NCBI RefSeq assembly: GCF_005938215.1
Contig: NZ_VCPD01000004.1
Span: 186,001 to 250,000 of the forward strand
Length of the DNA: 64,000 nt
Direction of reading: 5' to 3'
Source of the DNA: Ruegeria sediminis
GTDB taxonomy: Bacteria; Pseudomonadota; Alphaproteobacteria; Rhodobacterales; Rhodobacteraceae
Within the stretch, counting starts at the first letter, position 1. Each line of letters begins with the position of its first letter. Of the stretch, positions 55,437-62,041 are shown piece after piece. The notes under the pieces are model-generated. The model searched no databases. It saw only the letters and a list, made by a program, of their open reading frames with translations, and was not told the DNA's origin. The translations under genes and the position numbers were made by a program.

Positions 55437-56462
55437 TCAGCGCCGCTTCAGGGTGTCGCCGTAGCTGATCTTGGGGGTCAGGATGACGCGCGTTTCCACC
55501 TCGGCGTTCGGGTCTTCCAGCCGCGCCGCGATGATCTCGGCCGCCTTGCGTCCGATTTCCAGACGGCAGGCGTCCATCGTGGCCAATCTGCGCGGCAGCC
55601 CTTGCAGCAGTTCCACATTGTTGAACCCGGCAAGACCGATCTGTCCGGGAACGGCGATCCCCTGATCCAGCAGGTAGAGCAACCCGCCAGCCCCGATCAT
55701 GTCGTTGGAATAATAAAGGAAATCAAGATCCGGCGAGCGATCCAGCATCGCCTTGGTCATCTCGCGTCCCTTTGCCAGAGCAGAGCCGCCGGAATAGAAT
55801 TCGCGATCCACGATCTCGACACCGTTCTTGCCCAGCACCTCGGTGAACCCCTCGAACCGCTTCCGCGCCCGGTGGTCCAACGGCATCTTGGTGCCCATGA
55901 AGCCGATATGCTGGTATCCGGCCTTGAGAATCGCCTGCGCCATCTCGCGTCCGGCACGGCGATGCGAGATGCCGACCATCGCATCGACGGGCTTGCCGTC
56001 CGTGTCCATGATCTCGACGACGGGAATGCCCGCCGATTCCAGCATGGCCCGCGCCGCGTCCGTGTGTTCGAGCCCCGCGATGATCACGCCCGAGGGCCGC
56101 CACGAGAGCATCTCGTACAGCACCTTTTCCTCTTTTTCGGGCTGGTAATCGGTGACGCCCACCACCGGTTGCAACTCGGTGCCCTCGAGCACCTGGTTGA
56201 TGCCGGTCAGTACCTCGGGGAACACCATGTTCGACAGCGAAGGGATGATGACCGCCACCAGGTTGACGCGGTTGGAGGCCAGCGCCCCCGCGATCTTGTT
56301 CGGAACGTACCCAAGCTCTTTCGCGGCGGCCAGAACGCGGGTCCGCGTCGCCTCGGACACATCGCCCCGGTTTCGCAACACCCGGCTGACCGTCATTTCG
56401 GAAACCCCGGACGCCTCGGAGACGTCGCGGAGGGTGAGCGGGCGTTTTGTTTCAGTGGTCAC
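55437..56462 (-). CDS. LacI family transcriptional regulator
   Basis: The 341-residue protein has the LacI helix-turn-helix (LTLRDVSEASGVSEMTVSRVLR) with the hinge helix PNKIAGALASNR and a periplasmic-binding-like sensor domain. It resembles GntR-type gluconate regulators, but no sugar catabolic gene is adjacent, so the target and effector are unknown. A LacI-type palindrome lies 30 bases upstream (56492-56505), suggesting autoregulation. It reads into ycaQ. Confidence 0.88.
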   Translation of the reverse strand: MTTETKRPLTLRDVSEASGVSEMTVSRVLRNRGDVSEATRTRVLAAAKELGYVPNKIAGALASNRVNLVAVIIPSLSNMVFPEVLTGINQVLEGTELQPVVGVTDYQPEKEEKVLYEMLSWRPSGVIIAGLEHTDAARAMLESAGIPVVEIMDTDGKPVDAMVGISHRRAGREMAQAILKAGYQHIGFMGTKMPLDHRARKRFEGFTEVLGKNGVEIVDREFYSGGSALAKGREMTKAMLDRSPDLDFLYYSNDMIGAGGLLYLLDQGIAVPGQIGLAGFNNVELLQGLPRRLATMDACRLEIGRKAAEIIAARLEDPNAEVETRVILTPKISYGDTLKRR

Positions 56463-56491
56463 CGAAGCACCTGTTCTGTTGTTTTGAGCGA

Positions 56492-56505
56492 TGGTAGCGC
56501 GAACA
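56492..56505. promoter_or_regulatory. Candidate LacI-family operator
   Basis: TGGTAGCGCGAACA is a 14-base imperfect palindrome with the central CG and flanking TG/CA typical of LacI-family operators. It is located 30 bases upstream of the LacI-type gene's start, within its probable promoter. It fits autoregulation but was found by eye. Confidence 0.4.
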
Positions 56506-56576
56506 CAGCAATTGGTTCAACTGTTGCGCAAAGGCGATGACAATCCGAAAAAAGACGGCTAGACAGAGCCCCGCGT

Positions 56577-56653
56577 GGCCCCGTGGCTCAACTGGATAGA
56601 GCAGCCCCCTCCTAAGGGGCAGGTTGCAGGTTCGAATCCTGCCGGGGTCACCA
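56577..56653 (+). tRNA. tRNA-Arg (anticodon CCT)
   Basis: The 77-base gene folds fully: acceptor GGCCCCG/CGGGGTC, D-arm GCTC/GAGC, anticodon stem GCCCC/GGGGC with loop CTCCTAA (anticodon CCT, codon AGG), T-arm GCAGG/CCTGC with TTCGAAT loop, and encoded CCA. It is intact and lies 189 bases before the aminotransferase gene. Confidence 0.97.
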
Positions 56654-56841
56654 CTCACCCAAAGGATACATCAAAAAAAAATCCGCAGGATTTCTTTGGC
56701 GCAGCTGCATCGCTGCCGGTCGTCATTGGCGCGCGAATGTCCTTTCGTGTCGCAAACGACATTGATACCAAAGTGCTGGCTGGCGGATCCTTTGACAGGG
56801 AAACACCTCACCTGACTTTTCGAACGACAGGATCACTGGAC

Positions 56842-58095
56842 ATGCTGCATGAAAGAACCGGCCTGATCGAAGCCATCCGCGCGCGCTTCGCCCATGTAGA
56901 CGCCTGCCCGTTCCAAGGGCCGCGAATCTTCTTCGAGAATGCGGGCGGGGCGCTGACGCTGAAATCGGTGGTCGAAACCTCGGCCAGGTTCGCCGCGATC
57001 CCCGACAACCAGGGGCGCGACAACGTGGCGAGCCGCGCTCTCGTCGATGTCATCGACACCGCCAAGGCCGACCTCGCCACCTTCATGAACGCCTCTACCG
57101 GTCAGTTCTTTGTCGGCGAGAGCGGGACGGAACTGCTTTTCCGCATGATCCGCACCGCCTGCGTCAACGCCCCGAAGGGCCGCAAGGTGATCGGCAGCTC
57201 CATCGAACATCCCGCCAGTCGCAGCGCCGCGCGCCGCTGGGCCCGGATCGCGGGGCTGGACTATGTCAACGTCCCGCACGACGACGCGACCGGCACCGTC
57301 ACCGCCGATGATTACCGGGTCCGTCTGACCCCGGATGTCGCGGTCGCCACCATTCTGCACGCCTCGCCGGTGACCGGAATGGGCATGGACGTGGCCGCGA
57401 TCGCTTGGGCGATCCGCGAAGTCGCGCCGGATTGCCTGATCATCGTGGATGGCATCCAGCACGCGGCCCACGGCCAGTTGGACATCGACAGCTACGGAAT
57501 CGATGGCTACGCGATCTCGCCCTACAAGGTGTTTTCGCGCCACGGCTACGGGGTGGCCTGGATCTCGGACCGGCTGACCGCGCTTCCGCATGACATGCTG
57601 ATCGACGCGCCGGCCACCGGCTGGGAGTTCGGCACCCGCGACACCGGTTCCTATGCCACCATGTCGGATGTGGTCGCCTATTTCGACTGGCTGGGCGGAG
57701 AAGTTTCGGATGAGGTCGACCAGCGTAAACGCATCGAAGCCGCGGGACGGGCCATTCACGCCTATGAGACGCATCTGACCAATGCGATGATCAACGGAAC
57801 CGGCAACCTGCCCGGGCTGCGGGACATGGAACACGTCACCATCCTTGCCGGGGCCGACAACCCCGCGCGCGAGGGGCTCGTCTCGATCGTCGTCGATGGA
57901 ATGCCATCGGCCGAAGTGGTGACGCGGCTGAACGAACAGGGGATCCGCACCCATACGCGCAAGGCGGATCACTACAGCGGCAACGTGCTGACCCCGCTGG
58001 GCCTCAGCGACTGCATCCGCATTTCGCTCTGCCACTACAACACCGAACACGAGGTGGCGCAGCTGCTGGCGGTTCTGAAGAACATCCGGGACTGA
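56842..58095 (+). CDS. Class V aminotransferase / cysteine desulfurase-like protein
   Basis: The 417-residue PLP protein has the class V motifs: Asp203 and His207 in VDGIQHAAHG, PLP Lys229 in ISPYKVFSRHG, and N-terminal GPRIFFENAGGAL. The C-terminal NVLTPLGLSDCIRISLCHYNT is the family's conserved end. It resembles cysteine desulfurase-like proteins with no proven substrate; the catalytic-cysteine loop of IscS/SufS is not evident. Start 56842 is chosen because conserved sequence begins there, and a TTGACA lies at 56792-56797 in the region before. In-frame ATG 56737 (35 extra residues) is less likely. The frame even runs back through the tRNA. Confidence 0.78.
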   Translation: MLHERTGLIEAIRARFAHVDACPFQGPRIFFENAGGALTLKSVVETSARFAAIPDNQGRDNVASRALVDVIDTAKADLATFMNASTGQFFVGESGTELLFRMIRTACVNAPKGRKVIGSSIEHPASRSAARRWARIAGLDYVNVPHDDATGTVTADDYRVRLTPDVAVATILHASPVTGMGMDVAAIAWAIREVAPDCLIIVDGIQHAAHGQLDIDSYGIDGYAISPYKVFSRHGYGVAWISDRLTALPHDMLIDAPATGWEFGTRDTGSYATMSDVVAYFDWLGGEVSDEVDQRKRIEAAGRAIHAYETHLTNAMINGTGNLPGLRDMEHVTILAGADNPAREGLVSIVVDGMPSAEVVTRLNEQGIRTHTRKADHYSGNVLTPLGLSDCIRISLCHYNTEHEVAQLLAVLKNIRD

Positions 58096-58162
58096 GCCCA
58101 AGCGAGAATTTGCGCCCTCCCCCCTTGCACGCACCTTCGGGCTTGGCTACATCCCCCCTCAC

Positions 58163-58238
<76 letters not shown>

Positions 58239-58287
58239 TTACACAACCATTGAAAAATAAAGAAGAAATCTCTATCACAGCCATCAA

Positions 58288-58341
58288 TGTATGGTAATGG
58301 ACGCGAAATTGTATGGTACTGTGTATGGGCGATGTATGGTA
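58288..58341 (+). repeat. Phased direct repeats TGTATGGTA beside tRNA-Val
   Basis: TGTATGGTA occurs at 58288, 58310 and 58333, with a shorter TGTATGGG copy at 58322. Start-to-start spacings are 22, 12 and 11 bases, close to whole helical turns. Such arrays next to a tRNA commonly are arm-type integrase or excisionase sites. Confidence 0.7.
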
Positions 58342-58392
58342 GTGCGTCGCGCCTTGTAACCACCGCCAACCCCCTAAAAACGAATCTTGCGA

Positions 58393-58683
58393 CTAGGCGT
58401 CGGCAGCTTTCCGCGCCTGTTCCCGCTTGCGCGCATCCTTGATCTTGGTCTTCCGCTTCGACTCTACCCGGTTGAGCCAAATCGTGGCGGGTAGTCCAAC
58501 AAGAGCCAATAGCCCAAGACCCGCATAAATCGCGAAATCTAAGGGTATATCGACGACTGCCAGCAACGCGGCCGCTACAGCAAGTGCGCAAAGAAGAGCG
58601 GCACTTCGTAGCAACCCATGTAGCCATGCGCTGCCAAAAAGCAATGTTAGAAGGATGGCGAACAAGAGCAGCCCAATCATCAT
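58393..58683 (-). CDS. Small membrane protein of unknown function
   Basis: The 96-residue protein has two or three hydrophobic segments: a start LLLFAILLTLLFGSAWL, a middle stretch of Ala/Leu around residues 30-42, and a third around 50-68. A strongly basic tail (SKRKTKIKDARKREQARKAADA-like, Lys/Arg-rich) follows. The start is preceded by GAAAGG. It is the only minus-strand gene in the element's visible part. Small membrane proteins at such positions sometimes give superinfection exclusion, but nothing here shows that. Confidence 0.6.
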   Translation of the reverse strand: MMIGLLLFAILLTLLFGSAWLHGLLRSAALLCALAVAAALLAVVDIPLDFAIYAGLGLLALVGLPATIWLNRVESKRKTKIKDARKREQARKAADA

Positions 58684-58805
58684 ACCGACCTTTCTATAGT
58701 GTAATGCAGATACCTAAATGCGCATGCAGGCGAAAATGAGGCTTGAGCTGCTCGGCCCGAAAACGACATTCTCAGGCGCGCTGTCCGCCGCAGCCTTGAG
58801 TAATA

Positions 58806-58930
58806 GTTAACACGTTAACGTGACCCGTTTCGGGCCAAATTCTTGATTGATTCGCAATTTTCGGGCACTATTCCGATATCACACAATGTAGTGTCAAGTA
58901 AAAAGTATCACGCTTTTGGAGTAGGTTAAC
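58806..58930. promoter_or_regulatory. GTTAAC motifs and 12-base palindrome before the first plus-strand element gene
   Basis: CACGTTAACGTG at 58811-58822 is a perfect palindrome, and GTTAAC occurs at 58806, 58814 and 58925. The last copy is two bases before the GTG start of the HTH gene. This looks like an operator/promoter region between divergent genes of the element. Confidence 0.5.
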
Positions 58931-58932
58931 AA

Positions 58933-59445
58933 GTGCTGACTGTATGTCAATCTGATCTGGGCAACGCGGTCGGGCTGTCACGAAATACTGTGTCCGTCCG
59001 GACGCGGGGTCTCGATTTCACCCATCGTGGGCAGGGCGCGCGCCGGTATCGGCTAGCGGACGTCCTGCCCACGATCAAGGACCGGGAACGGGACTCTGTT
59101 CCTGCCCTTTTTGGTCTGGCGCAGGATGACGGCGAAGAACTGTTCGTCGGAGATAGCGCGGTACGCCGAGCGCGACGGTTGGAAGGCTGGATGCGCGGGG
59201 AACAGATCGAACGGCTGTTTGGGGCGAGAGTGATGTTCACGAACGCTCTGGCGGCGTCTGTGCAGTCATCGGTGCTGTTCGAACATTTGGAGGCACTGCG
59301 CCTCAAGTTGGTTCTGACCGACCCCGTTCTGCGCTGGGCCGTGCTTGGCGATGTGGACGCATTGCCGCCCTTCGAAAGCTGGGCCGTGCCATTCGCAATC
59401 ACCAATGCCCGCTATGAACCATTGTATAAAAAGGAGGCCGCGTAA
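58933..59445 (+). CDS. Element-encoded helix-turn-helix protein
   Basis: The 170-residue protein starts with GTG 58933. Its first 50 residues contain a MerR/excisionase-like helix-turn-helix (SDLGNAVGLSRNTVSVRTRG, then YRLADVLPTI). The rest is helical with no known domain. The layout loosely resembles phage terminase small subunits or element control proteins; I cannot decide which. Its stop overlaps the next start (TAATG), so translation is coupled. Confidence 0.6.
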   Translation: MLTVCQSDLGNAVGLSRNTVSVRTRGLDFTHRGQGARRYRLADVLPTIKDRERDSVPALFGLAQDDGEELFVGDSAVRRARRLEGWMRGEQIERLFGARVMFTNALAASVQSSVLFEHLEALRLKLVLTDPVLRWAVLGDVDALPPFESWAVPFAITNARYEPLYKKEAA

Positions 59446-59918
59446 TGAGCGACCCGACCGAAAATTTCCGCAAAATCGTCGCGGCTGACGACTTGACCCG
59501 CGCCCGCTGGGAAGCGGTGAGCGACAAGGTAATTGCCGATGCAAACAAGCTTCTGGGCGTGAGTCTGACTCGTGAAGATGTGGTTGCACTGCCCAGCGCA
59601 AGGCTGGCGGTGTTGACCGACGAACCTCTGTCCGAGTCGTACTTGTCCGAGGTGAAGCAGCTTGAAGCTGTTCAGGGGCAGATGCGTCAGAAGGAACTGC
59701 GCGCCGCGCTGGAACGGGGCGAAGATGAAGCCCACGCCGAATTGAACCGTCTGCCGCGATACCAGCGGATGGCGCGTGCCCGTGATCTGGGAATGACCGG
59801 TGCTGAGCCTGTTGCGGTACCGTCCAGCGCCGCGGACGAAGCGACCTTGCTGCGGCGTCTGTTGACCCTTTCCCCGGCAGAGCGACTCGCCAAGGCAAGG
59901 GCATGGGGTTTGGCATGA
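59445..59918 (+). CDS. Element-encoded hypothetical protein
   Basis: The 157-residue soluble, charged protein has no domain that I recognise. A central stretch of helices (LEAVQGQMRQKELRAALERG) may form a coiled coil, and the C-terminus ends with LLTLSPAERLAKARAWG. AAGGAGG precedes its ATG, and it overlaps both neighbours (TAATG before, ATGA after). Confidence 0.6.
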   Translation: MSDPTENFRKIVAADDLTRARWEAVSDKVIADANKLLGVSLTREDVVALPSARLAVLTDEPLSESYLSEVKQLEAVQGQMRQKELRAALERGEDEAHAELNRLPRYQRMARARDLGMTGAEPVAVPSSAADEATLLRRLLTLSPAERLAKARAWGLA

Positions 59919-60175
59919 CTCTGGACGATATTGCTCAGATCATCGCCCATGACCACGCCGGGGCGTGGTGGGGCCTTTTTCGTTCCGATGGAAACGGACA
60001 CCGGTTTCTGCCCACCGGCCACGTCTTGACCCACGCCGCATACGACGAAATCCGCGCGCGGTTCGGACCAACCCCGAGTGGCGAAAAGCCGGAACTGACG
60101 CCCGAACAGATCAAGCGCAACAAGCTGCGCGGTATTGCCGATGCCGCCGGGGAAGGGCGTCGCTATGGGCGCTAA
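59915..60175 (+). CDS. Element-encoded small hypothetical protein
   Basis: The 86-residue protein starts at ATG 59915, overlapping the preceding stop as ATGA; an in-frame ATG at 59903 would add four residues. It has a Trp-rich N-terminal part (HDHAGAWWGLFRSDGNG) and a charged C-terminal end (LTPEQIKRNKLRGIADAAGEG). No family is recognised. It overlaps the next gene by 11 bases. Confidence 0.55.
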   Translation: MTLDDIAQIIAHDHAGAWWGLFRSDGNGHRFLPTGHVLTHAAYDEIRARFGPTPSGEKPELTPEQIKRNKLRGIADAAGEGRRYGR

Positions 60176-60452
60176 GAGCCTCCTTCACGACCCCGGCACC
60201 ATTTTGTCCGATACCACCTTCGACGGCGGCGGCGATTACGTAGATGTATCCGGCGATTATCTGCATCTACAGCCGAGGGAAAGGGAGGCGGCGAAGGCGC
60301 GCCAGAAGAAGTGGCACAAGCGCGTGCGAAAGTGGCAGAAAGCGCGCGAGGAATGGACGCCCGAACATATCGCCGCCGAGGAAGAACGACTCCGCGCAGA
60401 GGCCGAGTCGCTCCTTGCGACGCGGGAAGAGGAATTCCGCGGTGCCGCGTAA
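60165..60452 (+). CDS. Element-encoded charged coiled-coil protein
   Basis: The 95-residue protein begins MGAKSLLHDPGTILSD, with GGAAGGG seven bases upstream of its ATG. The second half is almost entirely Arg/Lys/Glu/Ala (REREAAKARQKKWHKRVRK) and likely a long helix or coiled coil that could bind nucleic acid. No family match is known to me. Confidence 0.55.
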   Translation: MGAKSLLHDPGTILSDTTFDGGGDYVDVSGDYLHLQPREREAAKARQKKWHKRVRKWQKAREEWTPEHIAAEEERLRAEAESLLATREEEFRGAA

Positions 60453-60624
60453 TTGCGCCTTCGACCGGGGCAAGTTCACCCGCGCCTCACGCCGTGCCTT
60501 GCGGCGGGCGCAGCTATGGCACGCCAGCCGCCTTGCCGTTCCTGATCATGAGGCTTGGCGGGCAACATGGCCCGCTATCGGGGAAGGTATCGAATCGATC
60601 CTCGCCCGCGAATTCGGCCTCTAG
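60442..60624 (+). CDS. Element-encoded 60-residue basic protein
   Basis: A GTG at 60442, overlapping the preceding gene's end by 11 bases and preceded by AGAGG, opens a 60-residue frame rich in arginine and tryptophan (FTRASRRALRRAQLWHASR, then EAWRATWPAIGEG). It could be a small DNA-binding protein. Overlapping gene order and the fit of the ribosome site support it, but evidence is modest. Confidence 0.45.
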   Translation: MPRNCAFDRGKFTRASRRALRRAQLWHASRLAVPDHEAWRATWPAIGEGIESILAREFGL

Positions 60625-60742
60625 CGGGCGACATAAAAGGGGCGGCGGCGATGGCTCCCCGGCCAGCCGCCCGACACCCGCCGGGGCGGTGAACGCCATT
60701 CCCGCCCCGGCGGACCTTTCAGCAACAGACAGGACTACCAAA

Positions 60743-61201
60743 ATGATCCACCTGACCCCTTCACAGCGCGCCCAGCTTTACCTTGCCATGACCAAGGCGC
60801 TGGACGTATCCGACGATCCCGAAACCCGCGAAGAGGCGCAGCGGCTGGCGCTGTGTCAGCTTGTCGCCGACTACAGCGGCGGCGAAGGCAAGTTCGCCCT
60901 TCATGAAGCATTCCGGCTGGCGGACGCCCTTGATTACTATCTGACCGACCACGCGGGCGCGGGTCCGCATGGCTTCAGCGTCGCAAATGTCGCCCGGCTG
61001 GTAGGCGGCGACAAGGACGTCGTCCGCGCCGCCCTGCGCCTTCTGGGCGCACTACCCACTCATGACTCGGAAGCCCCGGACGATTGGTCAACTGCGCCCG
61101 GTCGGAAGGTGGAGTCGATCCGTTTTCCGCGCGACCTTCTTGCCGATTACATTCGGTTGGAACTGGAAGAGGCCGAACAATTCGCAGCCAAGTTGTGCTG
61201 A
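60743..61201 (+). CDS. Element-encoded hypothetical protein with possible winged helix
   Basis: The 152-residue protein starts at ATG 60743 (MIHLTPSQRAQLYLAM), 118 bases after the preceding gene. A region near residue 80-105 (GFSVANVARLVGGDKDVVR) looks like a helix-turn-helix. A helical first half and an acidic C-terminus (RLELEEAEQFAAKL) flank it. It may regulate the element's replication genes. The frame is open upstream but that part overlaps other genes. Confidence 0.55.
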   Translation: MIHLTPSQRAQLYLAMTKALDVSDDPETREEAQRLALCQLVADYSGGEGKFALHEAFRLADALDYYLTDHAGAGPHGFSVANVARLVGGDKDVVRAALRLLGALPTHDSEAPDDWSTAPGRKVESIRFPRDLLADYIRLELEEAEQFAAKLC

Positions 61202-61421
61202 TTTCCATGATCCGCCTTTGAGTATGTGTCTTTTTGGTACCTACTATATCTTGTGCCGTTGTCGGAAAATCCGGTCCCAAGTTCTGCTTCAAGCTGAATT
61301 TTTTTGTGGTCGGCTCGCATCGCAAAATACGTGTTAAAACCTTTTGTTTTCATGGTGATGACTCCGTTTTGCGCCCCGCCTATGTTTGGCTCATCTGAAC
61401 GAACGGAAGGAGAATAGAAAA

Positions 61422-61583
61422 ATGAAAATCGTCAACATTTTGGGTCGCGAGGACCGCGAAATTGCGCTTGTGCTGGCAGCTGACCGAATGGCGCAGGTCG
61501 CGCAAAAGCCCCTGACGCGGTCCGCCGCCGACGAACTGCGGCGGCTGGCGGCGAAGGTCGCGGAACTGGCGGGGGCGGCATGA
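61422..61583 (+). CDS. Element-encoded 53-residue protein
   Basis: ATG 61422 follows GGAAGGAG nine bases upstream, after a 220-base gap that holds no gene that I can support. The product (MKIVNILGREDREIALVL, then two short helices ending AKVAELAGAA) is a small helical protein. It overlaps the next gene by four bases, supporting its reality. Confidence 0.55.
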   Translation: MKIVNILGREDREIALVLAADRMAQVAQKPLTRSAADELRRLAAKVAELAGAA

Positions 61584-61963
61584 TGCGCAGAGTTCCCGAG
61601 AAGGACAACGGCGAACGCTTCCAGAGCCTGAGCCGAAAAGAAATCCGCGCCGCGCTGCGCGCAATCAAAGAAGGCGACTTGCATAACCTTGCGGCGGAAA
61701 CTGCGTACGATGTGGCTTGGCGGGTCTTCAAGGATGCAGGCTGTGACATTGAAATGCGCGACGTGGCCATGGATGGAGCCATTGAAGCAATTCGCACGGG
61801 GTGCGGGGACGGCGAAATTTGGAGTGCAGGGTGGAATGAAGCTTGGGAATTCCAGCGTGAAATAGAGGCCGAAGAGGCGCAGGACGAAATGAACGAATAC
61901 CTCACCCGCCGGGACCACGAAGACGAAATGTGGGACCAGATGGACGAATACTGCGACCGATAG
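61580..61963 (+). CDS. Element-encoded acidic hypothetical protein
   Basis: The 127-residue protein is strongly acidic at its C-terminus (EIEAEEAQDEMNEYL, then DEMWDQMDEYCDR), a feature of DNA-mimic proteins, though that is only a resemblance. The first half is helical (SLSRKEIRAALRAIKEGDLHN). It starts with ATGATG overlapping the preceding stop. It precedes the primase-like gene by 78 bases. Confidence 0.6.
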   Translation: MMRRVPEKDNGERFQSLSRKEIRAALRAIKEGDLHNLAAETAYDVAWRVFKDAGCDIEMRDVAMDGAIEAIRTGCGDGEIWSAGWNEAWEFQREIEAEEAQDEMNEYLTRRDHEDEMWDQMDEYCDR

Positions 61964-62041
61964 ATTTGGCAGGGGCGCATTTGCGCCCCTGCACCCTCAC
62001 CAAGGCCATCATGCAATTCTAAAAGAGGGAGAAACCACAGA

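Noticed and set aside
56575-56841. Open frame running from tRNA-Arg into the aminotransferase gene
   Set aside because: Translation through a tRNA gene is not credible, and the first 89 codons lack family conservation.
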